A DNA stretch of 64,000 nucleotides, taken from Entoloma clypeatum (taxonomy: Eukaryota; Basidiomycota; Agaricomycetes; Agaricales; Entolomataceae). Position 1 is the first letter of the stretch. Every line of letters starts with the position of its first letter. Made by a program: the position numbers and the translations under genes. Location of the stretch: NCBI GenBank assembly GCA_963565915.1, contig OY751497.1, forward strand, positions 1 through 64,000. The letters are read 5' to 3'. This document shows positions 10,745-23,367 of this stretch, in pieces. The notes beneath the pieces are model-generated. The model did not search any database and was not told the origin of the DNA. It saw only the letters and a program-made list of their open reading frames with translations.

Positions 10745-11379
10745 TTTATACCTAGACAAATATAATTTAGAATAAAAATATCCTAAATTAGCTTTCTATA
10801 TTAATTAAATATAGAGTTAAATTTAAAATATTTTTGTAGTACTTCGTAGTAGTAGTACTTTTCATCTAAATTTTATATTTCTAATGTTGGTCTTCTTAAT
10901 TTATATTGATATTTGTGTTTTATATTATTCTATATAACTTAATATAAATATAAATAATATAATACATATTTTTATATTAAGTCTTTATATTTATTTATTT
11001 AAACCTTACTTAATTAAATATAGATCTATATTTAATTAAGTAGTAGAATAAATTACTTTCTAGTTACTAAATCCAATGTTATTTATTCAAAAATTTTAAA
11101 GTATTTCGTCAAAGTAATACAACTAGATGAAGTTCAAGTACTACAACTACTATTAATAGAAGTAGTAGATAATAGTACTAGATTAAATTATCTTCTTTTT
11201 TAATTTTAGTATTCTCACTTTTATTATTCTTAATGTTAAATACAATTAATTCTAAAAAAATAATTTTAAATAAAAATAAAATTTTTGTATAGAAAGAAAA
11301 ACTACGTTATAAAAAGAATACATATTACATTAAATATATTACATTAAACATATTAAATTAAATATTAACATAATTATTT

Positions 11380-11399
11380 CTACGCAACGGTGAAGAGAG
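11380..11399. repeat. Inverted 20-bp copy of an rns segment
   Basis: These 20 bases are the exact reverse complement of 11714-11733, which lies inside rns in the conserved region near the 3' end (E. coli helix 43/44 area, AACGGTGAA). The copy sits just past the rns 3' end. Confidence 0.85.
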
Positions 11400-11403
11400 G
11401 GGG
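11399..11403 (-). terminator. C-rich 3' element of rns
   Basis: Minus sense TTAACCCCCTCT, about 10-15 nt beyond the inferred rns 3' end, overlapping the copied rns segment. Confidence 0.4.
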
Positions 11404-11413
11404 TTAAATTTAT

Positions 11414-13498
11414 TTATTTTCCAGCTACACTTTCCAGTACAGCTACCTTGCTATGACTTTTGAGATGTTACTCAAATGGGTTCACTGATACTATTTATTA
11501 TTAAGAAAGGTGTTTTATGTATTAAAAGACTATATCCTAATTATAAAGAATAAATTCTAATATAATAAAGTTAGCATACCAAACTACTTACATTTTAATT
11601 ATATTTTGCAGATATATTTAAATTAAGTATTCCTTTATTATTTAATATTTTTGAGGCAATTTCCCCCAAGTTAAGCTTCTTCCCAGCGACAGACAGTTAG
11701 TTCATCCCGAATGCTCTCTTCACCGTTGCGTAGTGATCAACGATTACTCGAAATTCCTTCTTCATGTCACCGAATTTCAGGCGACAATCCGTTTAATATT
11801 TAATTTTTTAACTTTCTTTAATGATTAGCTATTCCTTTTGACCTTATTATTTTTTTTTTTTAGAATAAAAAATATATAAATATAATTATATATTCAACTT
11901 AAAAATATTAATTAATTTCTAGATATAAAAAATAAATAGTAATTAAAATAGAAGTCTGGTTTTGCATCACTTTGTAAAAGTTTTTGTGGCACGTCTATAG
12001 CCCAGTCCATGAGGACCATAACGACTTGTCTTAGCCCCAAATGAAATCTTATAAATATCATTAACTGTTAAGTAAAAATTAACAGCAGGGATTTCGTCCG
12101 TTAGTGGAGTTAACCTCACTTCTCACGGCACGGACTGACGACAGCCATGCAACACCTGTAAACGAATTTCTTAAATTTTAAAAAGAAACTACTCAATCTT
12201 TATTACTTTTACATAATAACGATTGGATATACAAGGACTGGTAAGATTTTACGCGTACTATCGTATTAAATAACATGCTTCACTTCGTTTGCTTCGAGAC
12301 CGACTAATTTTTTTGGTTTCAGTTTTGCAACCGTACTCGCAAGGCGGAATGGTTATCGTGTTAACATCGTTATCAGTCAGATAAAACTAACTAACAACCA
12401 CCATTCATCGTTGACTGTGAGAGATATCTGGGTATCTAATCCTATTTTCTTTTCTCACCTTCGTTTCTCAGCGTCAATCATTTCTAGATAAAAAGCTTTC
12501 ACCTTTAGTACTCCCCCTAGTATCACCAGATTTAAACCCTACACTAAGTATTATTTGACTTATCCTCAATTTGATCCTAGCTTTAATTCATTTTATATTT
12601 ACAGTATTAAAATAAAAATATTTTTTTTTTTTTTAATAAAAATAAAACTTCGTACTTTATATAAAAATAAATTATTTATACTGAGCTATTAAAGATAAAA
12701 CTTTTAAAGCAGCCTACATACCCTTTACGCCTGATTAGGACGACTAACGTTTGCGTCTCTGGCCTTACCGAGTCTTCTGGCACCAGTTTTGGACAACACT
12801 AATAGTAAGGTAATATCATTTTTTTCCCTTACGTTATTACATTCACCACACGTAATGGATCCTGTGATTTCAGTTAGCTAGTTCACTCTTGCGAGCATTG
12901 ACTAATATTCTTGACTGCTGGTAGATAATTCTACTTGGGGCTTTTCATACCCAATGTGGCCATCTGCTCTATCAAACATGGCTTTTGATCATCGGCTTGG
13001 GAGGCATTTACCCTTCCAACTACCTTTAAACAAAATAAATCGAATCTTATAGTAGAAAATTTCCTTTTTCTTAATAAATAGCTAATTTATCTTTACTTTC
13101 CTTATTTTTAAATTATAACCCTACCATTTAATTTTCATTAAAGGAAAATTTTTATATGAAATTTATATTAAAATTAATTAATAAAGTATATAAACTTTTA
13201 TTTTTTTTAGAGTAGGCTTGCTAGGTAATAGAAGTATTCAATTACCACCTTTTTTATTTCTAATTTAAATTAAGTATCTCTAACTTTTTTTTATTTCTTT
13301 AGAGAAATAAATTTTATCTCCTAATTAAAGAGTCTATAAGGTATCTAATTTATATTACTCACCTTTACACCTTATTCTTATTATATTTTATAATTAAAGT
13401 TTTTAAATATAAAATTTTTAGGAACAATGATTTGCATGTCTTAAAACTACTGAAAAACGTTCAATCAGAACCAAAATTAAATTCTTCATGATAATTTG
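11414..13498 (-). rRNA. rns: Small subunit ribosomal RNA
   Basis: Reading the minus strand, the 5' part has AAGAATTTAATTTTGG then TCTGATTGAACG, matching the bacterial 16S start. Later come the 530-loop region, the GTGAGAAGTGAGG-type 1060 region, and near the 3' end GTAATCGTTGATCA, AACGGTGAA and AGCAAGGTAGCTGTACTGG. Length is about 2.1 kb, long because of AT-rich variable-region expansions (about 11500-11640, 11830-11950, 13040-13400). No intron was recognised. Ends are approximate, within about 15 nt. Confidence 0.93.
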
Positions 13499-14193
13499 AT
13501 AATTTTTATTTATTTTTTTAATTATCGTATAATATTTGTTTAATTACAATTTTTAATATCTTCTTTTAATTAATTTTAAATTTTTTATAATTATATTTTT
13601 AATAGATATTTATTTTAATTTTGTTTTAGTAGTACTTGTAGAACGTAGAACTACGAAATTGTAATACTTCTACTTATTTTATAGAAGTTGTAATACTTCT
13701 ACTTATTTAATAGTAGTTGTTGTACTTGTACTTGAAGATTTTGTAGTAGAAGAGGAAGAAGAACTTGTAGAAGTTGTTGTAGTACTTCGTTTAGAAGTAG
13801 TACTTCATCTTCGTAAAGATTATTATTTTTATAGAAGTATTATTATTTAATTTTGTTTTAATTTGTAATAGGGGTTATATAATAATTATTATTATATTTA
13901 AAGAACATAATTTTTTTAAATTATTTAATAATTTTATTTAAATTTAATCATTTAAATTTTATTAATTTTTACCATGAAGATTTTTTTCCAGATGTAGTAC
14001 ATATAAGTACCTGAAGAAATACTAGTTTTACTAGTTAGAAGCTGTAGAACTTTAAGAAGAAATAAATATCTCTTCTTTAATTAAATAGAAAAATATTAAA
14101 TAAATAATAGATAATTTAAATTTTTTTACGTTGGACTAGGACGTAGAACTAGTTTTTTAATTTATTATTTTTATAGAAGTACTATTTATTTTA
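13499..14193. repeat. Spacer rns/nad5
   Basis: AT-rich, with GTAGTACTTGTAGAA repeats (13630-13810) and, at 14124-14157, a 34-bp sequence repeated exactly at 18825-18858. No gene seen. Confidence 0.65.
13871..13874 (-). terminator. C-rich 3' element of nad5
   Basis: Minus sense ATATAACCCCTATT, 320 nt beyond the nad5 stop. Confidence 0.4.
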
Positions 14194-16188
14194 TTATTTT
14201 AATTTATTTGTATAAGGTAATACAAGAAGTATAGAAGCAAAATAAATAATAATTAATCTAATTTCAGAATACATAGAAGTATCTATTAATACAGGAGCAA
14301 AAATTAAGAATAATAAAGACAGTAAACCAATACTAATATATAGTGAATAAGTAGTAATTATACCTGTATCTAATTTAGCAATATTAATTCCAGTATTTGT
14401 GAATGTATTAGCTAATCCATAAGGTCCTAATAATTCTATAGCACCTCTATCAATTTCTTTAGATATTTTATAACCAAGTTGTAATCCTTGTTTTACTAAA
14501 AATTGATTATAAATTACATCAAAGTAATATTTTCCATTTAAGAAGCTATAAATTTTTTTACCTAATGAATTTAAAATTAAATTATTAATAATATGAGGAG
14601 TACTATGATACATAAAAATAGCTAAAAAAGCTCCAGTTAAACTTAAAATAGCTGGTAATAATTTAATAAAAGGATTTAATGAGAATTCAGCTTCTATTAT
14701 AGAAATATTATTAGGATGAATAAATAAAGAGTTAGCAAAGAAATCTGAACCTACTCCAACAAATAAATCTGAGAATATATATCCAAAGAAAATACTAAAT
14801 AAAGCTAATACTAATAATGGTATAATTACAAATAAATTAGATTCATGAATGTTTAAATAAGATTCTTTTTGTCCATTAGGATTAGTTAAGAAAACAAGAC
14901 TAATTAATCTAAAACTATAAAAAGCTGTAATTCCTGCACTAATAGATCCTAATATAAATGCATACATTCCAGTAAAACTATATTGTCCGTAAGCTAATTC
15001 TAATATTAAATCTTTACTATAAAATCCAGTTAAGAATGGTGTAGCTAATAAACTTAGAGATCCTACTAACATTACTGAATAAGTAAAAGGTAAAAATTTT
15101 ATTAATCCACCCATTCTTCTAACATCTTGTTGATCTGCAAAGGAATGAATTACCGCTCCAGCTCCTAAGAATAATAAAGCTTTAAAGAAAGCATGATTTA
15201 CTGTATGCATTAATGCAACATTATATTGACTTAAACCTATAGCCATCATCATATATCCTAATTGAGATATTGTACTAAAAGCTATTATTCGTTTTAAATC
15301 ATTTTGTAATAAACCACAAGTACCAGCAAAAAAGGCTGTACTTGCTCCTATTAATGTTATTATTAATAAAGTTGTAGGTGTATATTCTAATATTGGAGAA
15401 GATCTTAATAATAAATAGATACCTGCTGTAACTAGAGTAGCGGCATGTAGTAAAGCACTAACAGGTGTAGGTGCTTCCATACTTCCAGGTAACCAAGAAT
15501 GTAGAGGTACATTAGCACTTTTGGCTAAAGCACCCCCCAATAATAATAATCCTATAATAGATATTGATGTTTCATTCATATAAGGAACTAATGTAAATAT
15601 TGTAGAATAATTTAATGAACCAAATATTGCAAATAATGCAAAAAATCCTATACTCATTAACATATCACCTGTTCTATTCATTGTAAAAGCTAACATTGCT
15701 GCTTTATTGGCTTGTATTCTAGTAAAATAATAATTAATTAATAAATATGATACTAATCCAATTGCTTCCCAACCTACAAACATTACGAAATAGTTACCAC
15801 CACTAATTAATAGTAACATCCCTCCAGTGAAGGCTGATAGATATGAAAAAAATCTTTGATTGTGAGGATCTGAAGATAAATAATCTATTGTATATATATG
15901 AATTAAACTTGAACAATATAAAACTGCTATACCTAAAGATACTGTTAATTGATCAAAATAAAATTCCCAAGAAATACTCATTATCTCTGAATCTACCCAA
16001 CTACCTAAATTTATATGTACTGGTGAACCACATATCCCTACTTCATAAAAGGCTATACTCATTAATATTGAAGATAAAATTAAACAAGTACACGTAATAT
16101 ATTGAGATCCTGTAACTCCAACTTTTCTCCCCATGAAACCTGAAACAATTGACCCTAATAAAGGTAAAATAATAATTGATAGATACAT
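14194..16188 (-). CDS. nad5: NADH dehydrogenase subunit 5
   Basis: 664 residues. Distal antiporter-like subunit of complex I with its long lateral helix at the C terminus. Key residues: Glu141 in FVGWEAIGL, Lys223 and His230 in AKSANVPLHSWLPG, His248 in ALLHAATLVTAG. The start ATG shares one base with the nad4L stop (TAATG junction at 16188), the usual fungal nad4L-nad5 overlap, so the two are translated from one transcript. Confidence 0.98.
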   Translation of the reverse strand: MYLSIIILPLLGSIVSGFMGRKVGVTGSQYITCTCLILSSILMSIAFYEVGICGSPVHINLGSWVDSEIMSISWEFYFDQLTVSLGIAVLYCSSLIHIYTIDYLSSDPHNQRFFSYLSAFTGGMLLLISGGNYFVMFVGWEAIGLVSYLLINYYFTRIQANKAAMLAFTMNRTGDMLMSIGFFALFAIFGSLNYSTIFTLVPYMNETSISIIGLLLLGGALAKSANVPLHSWLPGSMEAPTPVSALLHAATLVTAGIYLLLRSSPILEYTPTTLLIITLIGASTAFFAGTCGLLQNDLKRIIAFSTISQLGYMMMAIGLSQYNVALMHTVNHAFFKALLFLGAGAVIHSFADQQDVRRMGGLIKFLPFTYSVMLVGSLSLLATPFLTGFYSKDLILELAYGQYSFTGMYAFILGSISAGITAFYSFRLISLVFLTNPNGQKESYLNIHESNLFVIIPLLVLALFSIFFGYIFSDLFVGVGSDFFANSLFIHPNNISIIEAEFSLNPFIKLLPAILSLTGAFLAIFMYHSTPHIINNLILNSLGKKIYSFLNGKYYFDVIYNQFLVKQGLQLGYKISKEIDRGAIELLGPYGLANTFTNTGINIAKLDTGIITTYSLYISIGLLSLLFLIFAPVLIDTSMYSEIRLIIIYFASILLVLPYTNKLK

Positions 16189-16454
16189 TATGTTCTTAAT
16201 GAAATTGTACCTCTTAAACGATAGTAAGCAACTAATATACTTAAACCTATTACAGATTCTGCACCTGCTATAGATATTATATATATACTAAAAGTTTGTC
16301 CAACATTATCATCAAATCCTAGTGAACTTATTAATACTAATAGCGTAACAGCTAATAACATTATTTCTATCGCTATGATCATTAAGATAATATTTTTTCT
16401 ATTTAATATAAAACCTAATATACCTATTAAAAATAAGAATATTGATAAATTCAT
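16188..16454 (-). CDS. nad4L: NADH dehydrogenase subunit 4L
   Basis: 88 residues with three helices. Small membrane subunit of complex I between Nad6 and the antiporter modules. It has the conserved Glu in IAIEIMLLAV (about residue 30) and the AGAESVIGL segment (about 64-72). Overlaps nad5 by one base. The minus-sense leader is A-rich with AAAAACAAA just before the ATG. Confidence 0.97.
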   Translation of the reverse strand: MNLSIFLFLIGILGFILNRKNIILMIIAIEIMLLAVTLLVLISSLGFDDNVGQTFSIYIISIAGAESVIGLSILVAYYRLRGTISLRT

Positions 16455-17742
16455 AATTTGTTTTTAAATTTTTCTTCTTAGTACTGTTAATATTTTAAAT
16501 TATTTTATTTAATTAATTTCTATAGAAGTAGTACTTATAATTTATTTAATTTCTACGAAGTAGTAAGTAGTAGAATTTTTTATTCAAAAGTACTTACTAC
16601 TATTTCAAAAAACAAAACTACGTACAAAAAACTACGTACGAAAAATATAAATTGTACTAACGTTTTTTCTAGTTACGTTGGAGTAAGAAGTACTACTTAC
16701 TTGAAAGTATTTGTACTTCTTATTTAAATAAACATTTTTAATTTATTTATTTTTCTATATTATAATATATTTATTTTTAATAGTACTAGATATAATAAAC
16801 TAGTTCTAGTTAAACATATACATATATATATAATTATATACATATTCTACTAATATTAATATTAATACTAATATTATATCTTATACTAATAGTATATTTA
16901 ATATTAATATTACAAGTTATATTTCTTTACTAGCTTCTATAGAAATAGAAGTAATACTTCGTCTTCGTAATGAATCATAAGTAGTATATTAATTTTTCTT
17001 TTCTTTTAAATCTACTCATTTATTATAATATTTATAAAATAAAAAATAAATATTTAATTTATAAAAAACTACGTATACTTATATACTTTAATTTTATTTG
17101 TAATATGGTGGTATAATTCATTATATTTAAATTATTTTATTTAATTTAAATATTAATGTTGAGTAATTGTAGAATAGCATTTAAATTAAATCACTTTAAT
17201 AATGTAAATTTCTATAAAATTAATCTCCTATAAAATTAATTCCATTAAATCAATTTAATCCAAAACCTTTTAAACCATTCAATCTATTCTTTTTATTCCA
17301 TCACTATAAATGTAATAAATGTATAAATGTAATAAATGTAATTACCCGAATAATCAGATAAGAGTAAATTATAAATAATTTAGTAATGAATAGGATTGAA
17401 TAAAATGGAGATTATAGTTAGAGATTATTATATTATTATATTATTTATATTATATAAATATATTTAAAATTAATTAAATTTATTTATATATGATTAAATA
17501 TTTATTTTTTATTTTATAAATTTAGTAGACGTATACGTATTTGTACGTAGTAATTGTAGTTTTAGTATACGAAGTACTACTTCTATTTCTATAGAAATAG
17601 AGGTAGTACTTCTTCATATAGAAAGACGAATAGAAGTAGTTCGTACTTTTTATTATATTTATATTAGAAGGGGGTAATTGTTTTTAAAATTTTTAAATAT
17701 ATTTAAATTATTTAATAAAAAATTAAATAAAATATATTTTTA
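16455..17742. repeat. Spacer nad1/nad4L
   Basis: It contains ACGT and CTATAGAAGTAGTACTT repeats, a TATTAATATTAATACTAATATT stretch near 16855-16905, and a region near 17220-17400 with an imperfect inverted match (CCATTCAATCTATTC versus GAATAGGATTGAATAAAATGG). No gene seen. Confidence 0.6.
17670..17674 (-). terminator. C-rich 3' element of nad1
   Basis: Minus sense CAATTACCCCCTTC, 69 nt beyond the nad1 stop. Confidence 0.45.
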
Positions 17743-18759
17743 TTAGTAAGGAGCTATATCAAATGCTACTAATATACTAGGAACCAGTATAATAAAGGCT
17801 ACTGCAACAGGTAATAAATTTAACCAACAAAATTCAATTAATTGATCATATCTTAATCTAGGTAAAGTAGCTCTAAACCATACAAAGAAAAAACAGAAAA
17901 TACATGTTTTAATTCCTAAAATAATAGCTTGTAAGTTTATAAATGAATCATTCACAAATAATTCTAAAAAATTATATCCACCTAAGAAAAAGATAGATGT
18001 TAAACAACTAAATAAAACTATTGATGAATATTCACCAAGGAAGAAGAATACAAAAGGTACAGAAGAATGTTCAGTAAAAAAACCAGCAACTAATTCAGAT
18101 TCAGCTTCTTGTAAATCAAAAGGTGTTCTTGAAGTTTCAGCTAATATAGATATAAAATAAAATATAAATACAGGTAATAAAGGAATAATAAACCACACAG
18201 CTTGTTGACTTTCAATTATACTTGTGAAATTTAATGAACCTGTTAATAATATTATTATTAATATTGCTGAACTTAATATTAACTCATATGAAATCATTGC
18301 TGCTGTTGATCTTAATGAACCTAAAAATGCATATTTAGAATTAGCAGACCAACCTGCTAATAATACTCCATATACACCTAAAGAAGATAAAGCAAAACTA
18401 TATAAAACACCTAATGAAAAATCAGATAGAACTAATCCTTCCCCAAATGGTATTATTCCCCAACCTAATAAACTAAATACTAAAGTAGAAACTGGAGCTA
18501 AATAAAATAATACTTTGTTAGATTGAGAAGGTATAACTGTTTCTTTAAGAATTAATTTTAAAGCATCTGCAAAAGGTTGAAGTACTCCATAATAACCTAC
18601 TGTATTAGGACCTACTCTTCTTTGATGAGCTGCCAATTGTTTTCTTTCTATGATAGTCATAAAAGCTACCGCTAGTAAAATTGGTAAAATGACAGATAAT
18701 ACATCTATTAAATTTAGAAGTAAATTTATTATTGTATTCATTAAATTGTAACTATTCAT
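17743..18759 (-). CDS. nad1: NADH dehydrogenase subunit 1
   Basis: 338 residues, eight helices. Complex I heel subunit forming part of the quinone tunnel. Signatures: IIERKQLAAHQRRVGPN (about 37-52) and the TSRTPFDLQEAESELVAGF loop (about 209-227) with its acidic residues. A second Met at position 7 is an alternative start. The minus-sense leader is a run of AAAACAAAAA. Open frames on the plus strand inside it are shadows. Confidence 0.97.
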   Translation of the reverse strand: MNSYNLMNTIINLLLNLIDVLSVILPILLAVAFMTIIERKQLAAHQRRVGPNTVGYYGVLQPFADALKLILKETVIPSQSNKVLFYLAPVSTLVFSLLGWGIIPFGEGLVLSDFSLGVLYSFALSSLGVYGVLLAGWSANSKYAFLGSLRSTAAMISYELILSSAILIIILLTGSLNFTSIIESQQAVWFIIPLLPVFIFYFISILAETSRTPFDLQEAESELVAGFFTEHSSVPFVFFFLGEYSSIVLFSCLTSIFFLGGYNFLELFVNDSFINLQAIILGIKTCIFCFFFVWFRATLPRLRYDQLIEFCWLNLLPVAVAFIILVPSILVAFDIAPY

Positions 18760-20518
18760 TTTTAATTGTTATTTTTGTTTTTTGTTTTTTAGAAGTAATT
18801 TTTCTCATTAATTTAATTTTTGTTTTTTACGTTGGACTAGGACGTAGAACTAGTTTTTCTACAGATGAAAGCTTCGTACTTCTATTCAAACTTTGTAATA
18901 ATAGTGACGTTGGTACTATAAACTACTTTCTAGAAACTAATAAGTAGTAGTACTATGAAATACTTCGTCTACAAGAAAGTGGTATTTATACTTTCTTGTA
19001 AACAAAGAAACTTCTACAACTTTATCTAAATAAATAGAAACTTCGTCTAGATATTACTACGTAGTAGAAGTATACGTAGTTTTTTAATGAAAATTTACTG
19101 TTAATTTAAAGATTTTACTTTTAATTTAAACAGCCAAGATATTAAATCAAGTTATTATTTTTATCCCACTTTATTAATCCTAAACCTAAACCTAAAAATA
19201 TATTATTTCTTTAAAATATATAGAAAAACTAAATCTATAAATATTAGTAATAGAACTAGTATATGATTTTCATTTATATTTAATTATTAAATATAAAAGA
19301 AAAAATTTTAAATTAATTATAATTATATAGAAATCTAAGATAAATATCATAAAGATAAAAATTAAAAAAAAAAAATTATAATTGTTTATTAAAGATTTAA
19401 AATAAATATTAAATAAAAAAACTATACTAATAAATATTATTATTTATTTTTATTTTATTAATTACTAAATTTTATTCTTTGATACAAATGAAAAGAAATA
19501 AGTACTTATTAATCATAAGTACTACTTTATTTCTTGAAATATTTTTATTCTTATTTCTTCAAATAAATACTAGTATTTAAATTATTTTATAAACAATTAC
19601 TTTATAAATTAAATTTATTAATCCTACCACCCATAACTACTAACCTAAAATAAGTTAATATTTTTACGTAGTAGTACTTCGTAGTACGTAGTTTTTTGTT
19701 TTTTATTTTTATAATTTTCAAATAAAAACATTATTTCTAAGTAGTAACTAGTTTTGTACATACTTTTGTTTTTTATAGTTTCTACTAAATAAAAAGTACT
19801 AAATACTAAATACTTTTTTTTTTTTCAAAAAGTTAAATTTTAATTTTAGACGTAGTACTACTACTTTTTAGTTTATTTTTTTAGAGTAAGTTTAAAAATA
19901 AAGTAGAAGTTTCTTTTCTTTTTGTATTAAATCTATTTATCTTATTTTTAAATTAGATAAATAATTAAGAATATAAAGAATATTAAATTAAATTAACTAT
20001 TTATTTAAAATATATTTAGAAGACGTAGACGTAGACAAAGAATTTCTACTTGAATAGTTAAACCATTATTATAACTTATGTAATATTTTATTATAAATTA
20101 AATTATATATTATTTATATTATATCTTATTTGTTATTAATACTAGTATTATGTACTAGTTCTACGTTCTATTTCTAGTACTACTTATGATTCAGTTGTAG
20201 AAATATAATTTTATATTTATTTATAATTGTATTAGACTTAATAAATAAAATATAATGTATTAATAACAAATAAAATATTTTATATTATTAGAAAATAATG
20301 TAAAGGTAGTGTATAGTTTTTATTTATATTTTTAATTTAAAGTACTATGAAATACTATCAAGAAAGTAGTATAGAAATATATATAAATTTATTAATATTA
20401 TATTTTATTTGTTATACCTAAATTATGTATTCTTAAAAAAAAATAAATAAGCTTGCATAAATAATTGCATATCTAAAATAAGATTTGAGAATTACAAATA
20501 ATATTATTTGTAAGTACT
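18760..20518. repeat. Spacer nad1/trnI, repeat-rich
   Basis: It holds the second copy of the 34-bp direct repeat (18825-18858), CTTTCTTG and ACGTAGTAG hairpins near 18930-19080, and AT-rich filler. No gene seen. Confidence 0.65.
18825..18858 (+). repeat. 34-bp direct repeat (other copy 14124-14157)
   Basis: Identical in both places, with the core ACGTTGGACTAGGACGTAG. One copy lies just upstream of nad1 and the other downstream of nad5. Related GGACTAGGACGTAG-like words occur elsewhere. Confidence 0.85.
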
Positions 20519-20705
20519 TTATTTTTACACTATAACTATAATATTTTATTTTATTTTTATACTTAATGTATAATATTTATATAAGCCCAAGAAGATTTGA
20601 ACTTCTACAGATTCCTCATCAAGAAATTATTCTACCATTAAATTATAGGCTTTAAATTATTTTATTTAAACTTAACTACTTTTATTTAATTATATAAAAT
20701 ATTAA
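20519..20705. repeat. 187-bp inverted repeat, copy A
   Basis: Exact reverse complement of 30038-30224 as read by eye. It contains a whole tRNA-Ile gene plus flanks. It can support recombination that inverts the 9.3-kb segment carrying trnK, cox1, orf300, nad2, nad3 and trnH. Confidence 0.9.
20582..20652 (-). tRNA. trnI: tRNA-Ile (GAU), copy A
   Basis: The acceptor AAGCCTA pairs with TGGGCTT. The anticodon loop TTGATGA gives GAT. Identical to the plus-strand copy at 30091-30161. Confidence 0.9.
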
Positions 20706-21342
20706 AAATACAAATAATAGTTATTAGAAGGATGTATAAATAATTTGTATTAAATCTATATAAATTTAAATAAAATATATATATTTCAGATTTAAAAAAG
20801 TAATAGATAATAATTCTTATTTCTTATTTAGTTTATTGTATATACATTATTATGAAATAATTAAATTATAAATAAAATTAAAAGTATAAAATAAATATAC
20901 TAAAACCGTTTAATTTTTTTTTTATGTAGTTTTTTTAATTCTTTAAATTTTTCTAGTTACTACAAACTTCTATTTTTTAAAATAAATAATACTTCCACAA
21001 CTTAAAAACAAAAACTTTTAATAAGTTCTATTCCTTATTTGACGTAGGACGTAGGACGTAGGGCGTAGTACGTAGTTTTTTGTTTTTTGTTTTTATTTGT
21101 TTTTTGTTTTTTATTTGTTTTTGTTTTTATTTTTAGTAGTGGTAATAGAACTAGTTCTAGTATACGTTCTAGTATTACTATAAAAAACTAGAAAGTATTT
21201 CGTCTTTTATACGTCTACGTCTACGTCTCCGTAGAAAATAAATATATTAAATATAAATTTAAAAGACGAACAACATCTACAAATTGTAGTAGTACTAGTT
21301 TATTACTATAAAATATTATTAATTTAATAATATTATAATTAA
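20706..21342. other. Divergent spacer trnI/trnK
   Basis: Lies between a minus-strand block and a plus-strand block, so it is a candidate bidirectional promoter region. It has TTTTTG runs (21080-21135) and ACGTAGGACGTAGG repeats. No gene and no C-rich 3' motif. Confidence 0.55.
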
Positions 21343-21415
21343 GGAAGCAGAACTCGAGTGGTTTGAGTGTCCCCCTTTTAAGGGGAAAGTCCTGGTTCAA
21401 GTCCAGGTGCTTTCA
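21343..21415 (+). tRNA. trnK: tRNA-Lys (UUU)
   Basis: The acceptor GGAAGCA pairs with TGCTTTC. The anticodon stem TCCCC/GGGGA encloses CTTTTAA, anticodon TTT. Confidence 0.93.
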
Positions 21416-23338
<1,923 letters not shown>

Positions 23339-23367
23339 ATTTTTTATTATATAATAAAATTAAAAAA

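Larger units (their letters stand above)
8927..11379. repeat. Convergent spacer nad4/rns, repeat-rich
   Basis: The spacer holds a GGGGTTAATT...AATTAACCCC hairpin (8990-9118), dense ACGT and GTAGAAGTA repeats, and a 27-bp inverted repeat (10354 and 10718). A 71-codon minus frame inside that inverted repeat resembles nothing known to me. No certain gene. Confidence 0.6.

Noticed and set aside
15843..16097. 84-codon plus-strand frame inside nad5
   Set aside because: Shadow of the strongly conserved nad5 on the other strand.
18224..18505. 93-codon plus-strand frame inside nad1
   Set aside because: Shadow of nad1; no leader or family resemblance.
18732..18947. 71-codon plus-strand frame at the nad1 start
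   Set aside because: Runs through the nad1 leader tract and the 34-bp repeat; repeat-built.
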